Assembly (NCBI RefSeq): GCF_026625705.1
Contig: NZ_CP113059.1
Span: 2,108,001 to 2,172,000 of the forward strand
DNA from: Pedobacter sp. SL55
GTDB lineage: Bacteria; Bacteroidota; Bacteroidia; Sphingobacteriales; Sphingobacteriaceae
DNA length: 64,000 nt
Reading direction: 5' to 3'
In this document: positions 1 through 6,827 of the stretch, one piece after another
Numbering within the stretch: the stretch's first letter is position 1
Layout: every line of letters begins with the position of its first letter
Made by a program: the position numbers and the translations under genes
The notes under the pieces: model-generated
What the model saw: the letters and a program-made list of their open reading frames with translations, nothing else
What the model was told of the DNA's origin: nothing
Database searches by the model: none

Positions 1-249
1 GAGCTTATCATTTGTAATTTTGTATACCTGCAAAGTATCGCCCTTTTTCTGTTGACGCATTTCATCGGGCTTTTGGTAACCAAGATAAACGTTAAACTTT
101 TTCTTGTTGATTATTAAATCTGCCAAGCGTTGATCGGTTTTTAAAATATCTGATGTGCCGGCAATGGTAACGGCTACTGGTGGCGGATTTTTTTGCGCAA
201 CAGCGTTTATACTTGTTAAAGCTGCAATTAGTAGAAAAATTTTTTTCAT
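1..249 (-). CDS. secreted protein of unknown function, N-terminal part only
   Basis: The reading frame opens at the ATG complementary to 247-249 and runs off the left edge of the window, leaving 83 residues. It begins MKKIFLLIAALTSINAVAQ, a typical Sec signal peptide with a cleavage site after AQ. The mature part starts with a PPP stretch and contains TIAGTSDILKTDQRLADLI. The product is therefore exported to the periplasm or beyond. No family is recognised from the visible part. It has the same orientation as the long array of secreted-protein genes to its right. Confidence 0.75.
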   Translation of the reverse strand, partial: MKKIFLLIAALTSINAVAQKNPPPVAVTIAGTSDILKTDQRLADLIINKKKFNVYLGYQKPDEMRQQKKGDTLQVYKITNDKL

Positions 250-414
250 TTTTTTTGTTTTATTTTTTCATTTAAAAAGCGAGGTTCAGTATTTTATCGG
301 TTCCGATAGTCCCGCCATACATTTCAATTTTTGATTTTTTCAAAATCAAAAGATTTTCATTGCTGTCGGGTTTAAAATGGTTAGGTTAGTGCAAAAAACA
401 AAAATAGTTTTTCA

Positions 415-921
415 CTAATAAGCAAGTTTAGTGTACCAAAATGTTAGGCCATCTTTAAGCTGTTTATCAAAATAATCGTTTTCATTTGTTGCGCTATTTC
501 TCAATTTATGGTTTAAAAATTCTATAATACATTTTATTTGATTGCTGTTAAAAAGCGAAAATCTACGCAGCTGGTATTCGCTATCCAATTCATGCGTAAG
601 CGTAAAAACCACCTCTGGTGCCGATAGATTTTGCAATTGTTGGATTTCAGTTGCTAGCAAATCAAATATTAAAAACCGAGGCAGGCAAAAGCGCATTCCT
701 TTCGCATCGAAAAACGACAAAGAACTTTCGCATTGCGTCAAATCCTGATAACTGAGATTTTCCCAATTTAGCCGCTCATCTTTGGCTCTTAATTTCGCCA
801 GCTCCTCTTCATTCGCATAATTGTCCAAACCCTGCGCTTCCCACAAGCCAATGCCATCTTCCAACTTTACGTTGTTGAATGCTGCTTGTATTTTTTGAAC
901 TAATTCTACTCTCGATATCAT
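415..921 (-). CDS. DUF6714-like cytosolic protein
   Basis: A protein of 168 residues without signal peptide or membrane segment, so probably cytosolic. The block at residues 52-90 (LNWENLSYQD, then SLSFFDAKGMRFCLPRFLIF) and the later FSLFNSNQIKCIIEFLNHKL (121-140) match my memory of DUF6714, a small family often found near SMI1/KNR4-type proteins. No catalytic motif is visible. Its ATG overlaps the stop of the preceding gene (918-2312) as ATGA, so the two are translationally coupled. An immunity or adaptor role is only a guess from family context. Confidence 0.8.
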   Translation of the reverse strand: MISRVELVQKIQAAFNNVKLEDGIGLWEAQGLDNYANEEELAKLRAKDERLNWENLSYQDLTQCESSLSFFDAKGMRFCLPRFLIFDLLATEIQQLQNLSAPEVVFTLTHELDSEYQLRRFSLFNSNQIKCIIEFLNHKLRNSATNENDYFDKQLKDGLTFWYTKLAY

Positions 922-2312
922 TTCGCTTTCTTCTTGTAATATTCAAACAGCGCTTCGGTTAAATCTTTTTCATATTCATCAGGGTTGGCAATTGCTATAC
1001 CATCTTCAATACCTCTGGAAAACTCTTTTGTTACTTTTCCATTCCCATCATAATCGGTTACCAAATATTGTTGTTGGCCTTTTACGCCAATTTCCTTTGT
1101 AATCAATTTTCCATTTTTATACACAAAGTGATTATCGTCTATCCATTCATCTTTGTAAGTTAATTTCCCTGTTGCATCGTATTCTTCAATTAAGCCTGGC
1201 TTTTTAAGTTTTGTTAATTGTCCTTTATTGTTGTAATGTTCGAGTACCTTTTTCTCAAAATCTTTTTTAATTACCGAAACACCCAACGTTGCTGTAATTT
1301 TTGAAACAGGTTTAAGGTTGCGAAAAACGGTAACCACTTCTTTATCGCTACTGTTTGAACTTTTTGTAGTTGTTTTTATCGTAATCAAATAATCATTACC
1401 TTCTTTAACTACCGAGGCCGAATAGTTTGTAGAACCCAAGAGCTTACCATCTTTGTAAACAGTTTCTGAAACCAAAACGCCATTGTCGTAAGTTAATTTG
1501 CTTTCTTTACTTGGCGATTTGCTGTAATCATCTGCAACGTGATAGTTGTAATAGCCATGTAGCAAACTGTCTTTATCAATAGTAAAACTTAAAGTTTCGA
1601 AATTTGGATAGGTGCTGGTAGCTATATAATTTCCTGGTGCCAGTTTCGCTCTTTTTTTGGTACGCATATAAGCCAAGCCATCATCATTGGCAATGCGTTT
1701 ATCTAAATCTTCGATGGCTATTTGTGTTGCGTTTTTTGGCTCTGGTGGCAAAGGTGGAGGTAAGTTAGTTACATAGTTTTCTGTAACTGCCACTTCAACT
1801 TCTTTTTTTCTATCCATAAATAGCTTTGCACCCAGTTTATTTTGGAAATAGGCTATCATTTTATCAATGTTTTGCTCAGCATTTTCTGAAGGAACACATT
1901 TAATCACAATGAGATAATTTTGAACTGTTAAGATTGCACGATAGAAAGATGCATTGTTCAATTGTGGTAATATATTTTCCAATTCCGAAGCTGTTGCAAA
2001 TTGTGCCACTTCGTAACCGCCATCGCTCTTTTTTATCATCGGGTCTTTCCAAATTTCAAAATAGATGGCTTTTACGCCAGTTATTTTTGCTGTAAAAAGT
2101 GCACCCTTGGTTTTTGCAACATCGGTAATTAAACATGGATTAGTAGTAATGCCGTATTTGGTTTGAATGTCTTCTGGAATTTCGGCAATTGTCATCCCCT
2201 TAAAAAGCGAGTCATCTGCCTTAAAACTATCTGGGAATTTGATTTTTTGTGCCACCGCTATATTTGCAATGAGCAGCAGCAGTAAAGTGCTTAGTTTAAA
2301 TTTGTTTTTCAT
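918..2312 (-). CDS. secreted protein with YwqK/MORN-like C-terminal repeats
   Basis: 464 residues. An N-terminal signal peptide (about residues 1-22, ending NIAVAQ) directs export. Residues 150-200 include a proline-rich stretch (LPPPLPPEPK). The C-terminal third (about 340-430) shows loosely repeated segments of the type YDATGKLTYKDEW and YKNGKLITKE, resembling the YwqK/MORN-like repeats of secreted Bacteroidota proteins. The function of the family is not established. It overlaps the next gene by four bases (ATGA). The upstream gene, 2325-2669, ends 12 bp away, so the genes 415-4762 look like one operon. Confidence 0.85.
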   Translation of the reverse strand: MKNKFKLSTLLLLLIANIAVAQKIKFPDSFKADDSLFKGMTIAEIPEDIQTKYGITTNPCLITDVAKTKGALFTAKITGVKAIYFEIWKDPMIKKSDGGYEVAQFATASELENILPQLNNASFYRAILTVQNYLIVIKCVPSENAEQNIDKMIAYFQNKLGAKLFMDRKKEVEVAVTENYVTNLPPPLPPEPKNATQIAIEDLDKRIANDDGLAYMRTKKRAKLAPGNYIATSTYPNFETLSFTIDKDSLLHGYYNYHVADDYSKSPSKESKLTYDNGVLVSETVYKDGKLLGSTNYSASVVKEGNDYLITIKTTTKSSNSSDKEVVTVFRNLKPVSKITATLGVSVIKKDFEKKVLEHYNNKGQLTKLKKPGLIEEYDATGKLTYKDEWIDDNHFVYKNGKLITKEIGVKGQQQYLVTDYDGNGKVTKEFSRGIEDGIAIANPDEYEKDLTEALFEYYKKKAK

Positions 2313-2324
2313 AAGTAAGGTAAA

Positions 2325-2669
2325 TTATGCGAATTTGATAGCCACCAAAGCCACAATAAATAAGGTTATAGCTAGTATGATAAGATTGCTAGCCGCTAGT
2401 CGGTTATTTTTAATTACAAATAGTGAAATGGCTTCAACAAGTAAATACAAAAGCCAAACTGCTAAAAAATAGGCGCTAAAATACATGGCACCAAGAACAG
2501 ATCTTCTACCTTCTGCAAGGTAACATAACAAAAATATTAGCCCAATGGAAAATAGTAGCACAAGCAACCTAATGAAAACGTGCTTGTTTACTTCTACTTT
2601 TTGCTTCGCTTTTTTAAGAGAAAGCACAAGCAAAACAATAAATATGATAATTGGAATGGGTAATAGCAT
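2325..2669 (-). CDS. small multi-pass membrane protein
   Basis: 114 residues made almost wholly of hydrophobic segments: roughly 2-18, 30-52, 58-86 and 93-114, giving four membrane passes with short basic loops (KKAKQK at 19-24). No family recognised. Small four-helix proteins of this kind recur in the window (13995-14306, 14325-14630, 26233-26667), always between genes for secreted proteins. It lies 11 bp downstream of gene 2681-3529 and 12 bp upstream of 918-2312, consistent with co-transcription. Confidence 0.75.
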   Translation of the reverse strand: MLLPIPIIIFIVLLVLSLKKAKQKVEVNKHVFIRLLVLLFSIGLIFLLCYLAEGRRSVLGAMYFSAYFLAVWLLYLLVEAISLFVIKNNRLAASNLIILAITLFIVALVAIKFA

Positions 2670-2680
2670 TTGTAATAAAT

Positions 2681-3529
2681 TTATCTGTTCACATCTCTAT
2701 AATACCAACCTGGTAAAATATCGTCTCCGCCTTTGTCGTAAATTACCGATTGCAGATTATCTCCCGGATATAACCTGTAAAATGCAGTGGTGTAAAATGT
2801 ATTTCGGGTTAAATCGCTCACTAACAGTTGCGGTTTTTTAACATCGGTGTAATAGGCAAACTCATAGTTTAGCAATTCATTTATTCTCATTTCAGTTTCA
2901 TGTTCATATCGCTCTGGTAATAAGTATGCGATGTTTAATTTATCGCCTTGGTAAACTTCGATTTTTGTGGTTTTAATTTCATAAGCATCTTTAATCATAA
3001 CACCATAATTTATTTTGAACTGCAATAAAAGCGTATCATTTACGAATGATTTCTTCCATATCAATTGCTTTTTATCATCATAAAATAAGCTATCGCTGAT
3101 AATGAAATTTAAGCTATCAATGTTTCTATATCGGATATTGTTGGTTTTGTTGCCATTTTGGTAAAATGACTTTTCACGAAGTTTTTGTGGTTCTGAATAA
3201 GAGTAGCTCATTTGCCAACCGTTAAGATGGTTTTTGCTATAGGTTGAGGTTTCTACCACGAGACCGTTATAATACGCGGTCGCTAATCCTTCTTTCAGTC
3301 CGTTTTGGTAGGTATTTCGATTGCGAATGGTGCCATCATCATTATAGTACAACCATTCTTTTTCTTTTAAATTATTTTGATAATAGCCGCTTTCTGCCAA
3401 TTTTTGGCGCCTAAAAATCTTGACTTCGCCATTTTTTAAACCGTTAATGAAAGGCTCGTAATTGGTCTGGTAACGATTGATCTTGATGGCATAATTTCCG
3501 TTTAAAGGTTCGCCAGTTTTTTTAGGCAT
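2681..3529 (-). CDS. YwqK/MORN-repeat protein, 5' end frameshifted
   Basis: 282 residues from the only ATG in this frame. Residues 8-130 are tandem YwqK/MORN-like units (FINGLKNGEVKIF, YYQNNLKEKEWLYYNDDG, YQNGLKEGLATAYYNGL), seen in secreted Bacteroidota proteins and in the so-called YwqK antitoxin family. The start is almost certainly wrong: an ATG at 3648, overlapping the stop of the upstream gene as TAATG, opens a good signal peptide (MKAKILILVVLFIASVNCC...) that runs in another frame to the seven-A run at 3531-3537. One extra A there would read N-K-K-N-M-P-K-K and join both parts into a protein of about 322 residues. Either a sequencing indel, a real mutation, or -1 slippage. Confidence 0.8.
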   Translation of the reverse strand: MPKKTGEPLNGNYAIKINRYQTNYEPFINGLKNGEVKIFRRQKLAESGYYQNNLKEKEWLYYNDDGTIRNRNTYQNGLKEGLATAYYNGLVVETSTYSKNHLNGWQMSYSYSEPQKLREKSFYQNGNKTNNIRYRNIDSLNFIISDSLFYDDKKQLIWKKSFVNDTLLLQFKINYGVMIKDAYEIKTTKIEVYQGDKLNIAYLLPERYEHETEMRINELLNYEFAYYTDVKKPQLLVSDLTRNTFYTTAFYRLYPGDNLQSVIYDKGGDDILPGWYYRDVNR

Positions 3530-3647
3530 GTTTTTTTATTGAGGTAAACCGTTTCCTCTAAATCAATTTTTATAAACTCACTTTGTGCAATACAGCAATT
3601 TACCGATGCGATAAACAAGACAACCAGAATTAAGATTTTAGCTTTCA

Positions 3648-4262
3648 TTACTTGTTGTTTTTAGCTCTTCTTGCTTTTTCTAAATACTTATGCCTTTCAA
3701 CAATTTTTTCTAGTTGGGCAGAATAACCGAAGTAGCTTTCCTCGTTAAAATCTTCTAAATAAGTTTTCTTAAAATTCAACTTTGTTTTGATGGTTGGAAT
3801 TTTAACCAGCTCGCCGTTTTCGTTATTGGCCAAATGGTCGTAGTAATGCCAATTGCCAATGTAATCGCCGGTTAAAAGGTTTGCACTCGCCTCACCACTA
3901 CCATCGCCAGCCGCATTGCCTAACGAATATTCAGTAAAACCTATTAGTCTGATGCGTTTTTCCAATCTCTCATACCTAAACTGATCTGCATAACCACTTC
4001 TCATCCAATTCACACGAATTTCAAAACCATTTCGTGTTGCTTTAATGTAGCTATTATCGCCAGAAGTTTCAATCTGTTTACTTTTTAGCTTCTTAAAGTT
4101 TTGGGTTGATAACCGACAAACGATCCGATAGTCTTTTTGGTCGATATAAACAGTATCGTTTTTACTATCAAAATCGATGTCTTTAATGAGTTTTTCTTGG
4201 GAAAAGGCCGAAGATTGGACAAGGACTAGAAATAGTGCAATAAGTTTTATGGTGGTTGCCAT
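3648..4262 (-). CDS. secreted protein of unknown function
   Basis: 204 residues with a signal peptide at 1-22 (MATTIKLIALFLVLVQSSAF then SQ). The mature part begins LIKDIDFDSKNDTVYIDQ, an Asp-rich segment, and ends with a highly basic helix (KYLEKARRAKNNK). No family recognised. Its TAA stop overlaps the ATG of the frame-corrected downstream gene (TAATG at 3646-3650), a strong sign of translational coupling and of the true start of that gene. The upstream gene ends 11 bp before its ATG. Confidence 0.8.
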   Translation of the reverse strand: MATTIKLIALFLVLVQSSAFSQEKLIKDIDFDSKNDTVYIDQKDYRIVCRLSTQNFKKLKSKQIETSGDNSYIKATRNGFEIRVNWMRSGYADQFRYERLEKRIRLIGFTEYSLGNAAGDGSGEASANLLTGDYIGNWHYYDHLANNENGELVKIPTIKTKLNFKKTYLEDFNEESYFGYSAQLEKIVERHKYLEKARRAKNNK

Positions 4263-4273
4263 TTGCTGATGTT

Positions 4274-4762
4274 TTAATAATTTTTGATGGGGATTTGATA
4301 AATACCAATAGCGTAATCTAATGATTGTGAAAGTGCTGAAACCTTATCTAAAATAGCTCGAAGGTTGCCTGATGGCTCTATCAAGAAATAATCAATATGG
4401 AACTTTAGCGTATGGCCAAGTTGATTACCAAATGACCCTTGTGGCGGTAAAGCAAAAGTGCGAAGCTGAATTTTAGTTCCGTTTCTTGCCAAGTCGCGAA
4501 TAAACCAGGATAAAAATTCTAACGAACTCAGGCTTTCTGCAGATCTGTCAATCGAAAATTCAAACTGTAACATTACCTCATCTGGCAAACCTCCACCGGT
4601 TCTCAAAAGCGTAGCGATGGGCAGGTGCGAAAAACCGGAAAGTCCTAAATCTCTGTATTTGATTTCTTCAAGTTGATCTATGCCGCTGCATACATTTTCT
4701 ATTCCTTGTAAGCTAGCTAGTTTGTTTTGAAAGTCGTTGATTTCTTTTGGGTAGTTGTTCAT
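4274..4762 (-). CDS. hypothetical cytosolic protein
   Basis: 162 residues from the ATG at 4760-4762 (MNNYPKEINDFQNKLASLQG); an in-frame ATG 24 bases upstream (4784-4786) is possible but overlaps the REP-like palindrome cluster. No signal peptide or membrane segment. The pattern of alternating strands and helices (LSSLEFLSWFIRDLARNG, then FALPPQGSFGNQLGHTLKFH) suggests a compact globular domain, but I do not recognise the family. It is the first gene of the run down to 415, and is preceded by the palindromes left by the neighbouring IS200-type transposase. Confidence 0.7.
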   Translation of the reverse strand: MNNYPKEINDFQNKLASLQGIENVCSGIDQLEEIKYRDLGLSGFSHLPIATLLRTGGGLPDEVMLQFEFSIDRSAESLSSLEFLSWFIRDLARNGTKIQLRTFALPPQGSFGNQLGHTLKFHIDYFLIEPSGNLRAILDKVSALSQSLDYAIGIYQIPIKNY

Positions 4763-4783
4763 CGCTATCGTCTTAGGTATAAT

Positions 4784-4962
4784 CATGTCATCCCTATGGG
4801 ATTTTTTTTGATCGTTGCTTATGTTATAGTTATTTCATCCCTACGGGATTTTGGTGTTGGTTACTTATCTGTCTCACTTCTTACAGGTTTTTCGGCAAGC
4901 CCATCGGGCTGATATTATTATTGAACTTTCATATCAGCATGGATCTTAAACCCCCTAGGGGT
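4784..4962. repeat. cluster of four REP-like 13-bp palindromes
   Basis: Four short palindromes with the same design, a 5-bp stem and a 3-bp loop: ATCCC-TAT-GGGAT (4790-4802), ATCCC-TAC-GGGAT (4837-4849), AGCCC-ATC-GGGCT (4898-4910) and ACCCC-CTA-GGGGT (4950-4962). The first two share flanks CAT before and TTTT after. They sit immediately 3' of the IS200-type transposase gene; a fifth, imperfect copy (5452-5464) lies on its 5' side and a sixth at 18277-18289. This is the arrangement known for REP sequences and their REP-associated tyrosine transposases. Confidence 0.8.
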
Positions 4963-4973
4963 AAAATGATATT

Positions 4974-5435
4974 TTATTCTAGCAAGTCAAACAAATACCT
5001 TTCATCGTAGTCGATTTCAAATTTGTTGAGCAAATCCAAATATTCTTTTCTAAATGTTTGTTTACGATGATGTTCTTCTTGATTTAATATGTAGTTGTAA
5101 ACATTCTCAATTGCCGAATGTGAGTAAGAAAAAGCGCCATAACCTTCTTGCCAATAGAATTTGTCTTTTACAAAACCTTGCTCGTTAATAAACTTCGACG
5201 AATTATTTTTAACATCTCGTATTAAATCTGCAATGCACATGGTTGGCTTTAAACCAACAAAAACATGTACATGATCTTCAACACCATTTACAATAATCGG
5301 CTTTTGACCTTTCTCATTAATAATGCCCGACATGTACTTAAAAACTTCATCTCTCCATGCCTTTTGCAATAGATTTTGACGGTATTTTACCGCAAAAACA
5401 TACTGGATATAAATTTGTGAAAATGTATTTGCCAT
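4974..5435 (-). CDS. IS200-type REP-associated tyrosine transposase
   Basis: 153 residues, full length for the Y1 transposase family (IS200/IS605 TnpA, PF01797). The HUH metal-binding motif is visible as DHVHVFVGL at 54-62 (His55, His57) and the likely nucleophile is Tyr115 in VYNYILNQEEHH. Such enzymes act as dimers on single-stranded DNA hairpins. There is no accompanying tnpB, and palindromes with one architecture lie on both sides (4790-4962 and 5452-5464), as in the TnpA-REP (RAYT) group that is thought to mobilise REP elements rather than itself. The frame is intact and all key residues are present, so the enzyme may be active. Confidence 0.92.
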   Translation of the reverse strand: MANTFSQIYIQYVFAVKYRQNLLQKAWRDEVFKYMSGIINEKGQKPIIVNGVEDHVHVFVGLKPTMCIADLIRDVKNNSSKFINEQGFVKDKFYWQEGYGAFSYSHSAIENVYNYILNQEEHHRKQTFRKEYLDLLNKFEIDYDERYLFDLLE

Positions 5436-5451
5436 AATCTTTAATCATCTC

Positions 5452-5464
5452 ATTCCAAAGGGAT
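5452..5464. repeat. REP-like palindrome 5' of the transposase gene
   Basis: ATTCC-AAA-GGGAT, the same 5-3-5 design as the cluster at 4784-4962 with one T/G mismatch in the stem, preceded by CTC and followed by TTTT. It lies 17 bp upstream of the transposase ATG, so the gene is flanked by palindromes on both sides. Confidence 0.6.
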
Positions 5465-5465
5465 T

Positions 5466-6821
5466 TTACTCTATCACTCCAATCTCATAATGTTTTATTT
5501 CTTGTCTCAACTTTAATTCATTGCTGTAAGTAATACAATATATGTTATCCTTAATTTTTAATAATAATGGTGGTTTTTGTTCATCGAAGTTAATTTTGGT
5601 TAACGCTATTTTGCTGCCAACATTAAATTGATAATAAACCAAAGGGACACGATCATACGTATAATCAATTCCATTATTTAAACCACCCGATAAATGCCCT
5701 TTTGAGCCAACGGTTACTCGATCAAACTCTTTTACAAAAGTGCTGTCGAAAATGTCCTTACTTTCGAAATCAGTAGGCTTATCAACAAAATTCCACGAAG
5801 AAAAAAATGTGCTATCGGTAGACTTTTTAGCCGTCGAAATCTTTCTGTCTAGCATGAACTTGCTGGCACTCAAATCAATGGCCTTGTTGCCAACTTGAAG
5901 TTGCTTAGCTACAATAACACAGTTCAAATTAGCTACGTTGGTTGTATCTGTCAATTGATATTTATCAATTTTATGGTTCTTTACCCTGGTTAAAGTGATG
6001 AAATGTTTAGCCGGAAACTCATTGCCAGGCTTTATTGCCTCTCGGTAGCCTGTAATCAACAGCAAACAACTATCCGCTACCGCATAAAAGAAATAATCAT
6101 TTGTATGAATAACCAAATCATGGCCGTCTACTTTGGCCGATTGGTTATCTTTATACGACACTGTAGCTAAACCAAGTTTTTTATAGGCTAGCGCATTTTG
6201 CTTAAATAACGGAAACTCAGGAATGTCTGGGTACTTATCCTTTTCTCGCTGAATGTTATCGCCACAAGATGAAAATCCGAATAGTAAAAACAAGCCAAAA
6301 ATTGGATGAATTTTAATGTTCATCTTTAACTTATTTTTTATCCAAAGGGATAAATAACAAACACCAAGCAAAGCGATGAAAACCCAAACCATGAAAGACA
6401 AAAATTGTCCTAAATGGCTAAACTCCCAAAGTAAATCTCCCCAATTCTTCGCTAATTGATCTTTAAAAATTTCGAAACTGTAAGCGCCATTTTGTTGGGT
6501 TTTCACATAAAGCCTAAGGTAATGACTGATGACATCAACTATAAAAACTTTGCCCATCAAGAAAATGAAAAAAGCACCTAGTGAAATTAAAAAGCCATTA
6601 CCTTTAATTTTATTAAAAATGAGCAAAGCTGATAGCGGAATATAAAACAGGAGAATGCTAAAATCTGCGTAGCCATCGTAAATCGTAAAGTTCGCCAATC
6701 GGGTATTTAACACAAAATTATTAACCATTAAGCTAGAAAAAAGACCAACTAAAATGTGTGTCACAAAGCAGATGGCAACGACAACAATAAATTTCAACCA
6801 TGTTTTTTTCGCCTTCATCAT
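5466..6821 (-). CDS. membrane protein joined in frame to a lipoprotein; probably two genes
   Basis: A 451-residue ORF that looks like two proteins. Residues 1-165 form a multi-pass membrane domain (segments about 10-34, 51-68, 76-97 and 136-160). At residue 167 comes MNIKIHPIFGLFLLFGFSSC, a perfect lipoprotein signal peptide with lipobox GFSSC, followed by about 265 mainly polar residues. The join lies at a run of six A (complement of 6334-6339): with a seventh A the membrane protein would end W-I-K-K-stop and the lipoprotein would start at ATG 6323, nine bases later. I therefore suspect a missing base that fused two coupled genes, 6323-5466 (285 residues) and 6821 to about 6330. A genuine fusion cannot be excluded. 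Neither half is recognised. Confidence 0.75.
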   Translation of the reverse strand: MMKAKKTWLKFIVVVAICFVTHILVGLFSSLMVNNFVLNTRLANFTIYDGYADFSILLFYIPLSALLIFNKIKGNGFLISLGAFFIFLMGKVFIVDVISHYLRLYVKTQQNGAYSFEIFKDQLAKNWGDLLWEFSHLGQFLSFMVWVFIALLGVCYLSLWIKNKLKMNIKIHPIFGLFLLFGFSSCGDNIQREKDKYPDIPEFPLFKQNALAYKKLGLATVSYKDNQSAKVDGHDLVIHTNDYFFYAVADSCLLLITGYREAIKPGNEFPAKHFITLTRVKNHKIDKYQLTDTTNVANLNCVIVAKQLQVGNKAIDLSASKFMLDRKISTAKKSTDSTFFSSWNFVDKPTDFESKDIFDSTFVKEFDRVTVGSKGHLSGGLNNGIDYTYDRVPLVYYQFNVGSKIALTKINFDEQKPPLLLKIKDNIYCITYSNELKLRQEIKHYEIGVIE

Positions 6822-6827
6822 GTCAAC

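Noticed and set aside
6331..6357. Palindrome TTATCCAAAGGGATAA as a further REP-like element
   Set aside because: It lies inside coding sequence, lacks the 5-3-5 design, and is explained by codons; kept out of the REP count.
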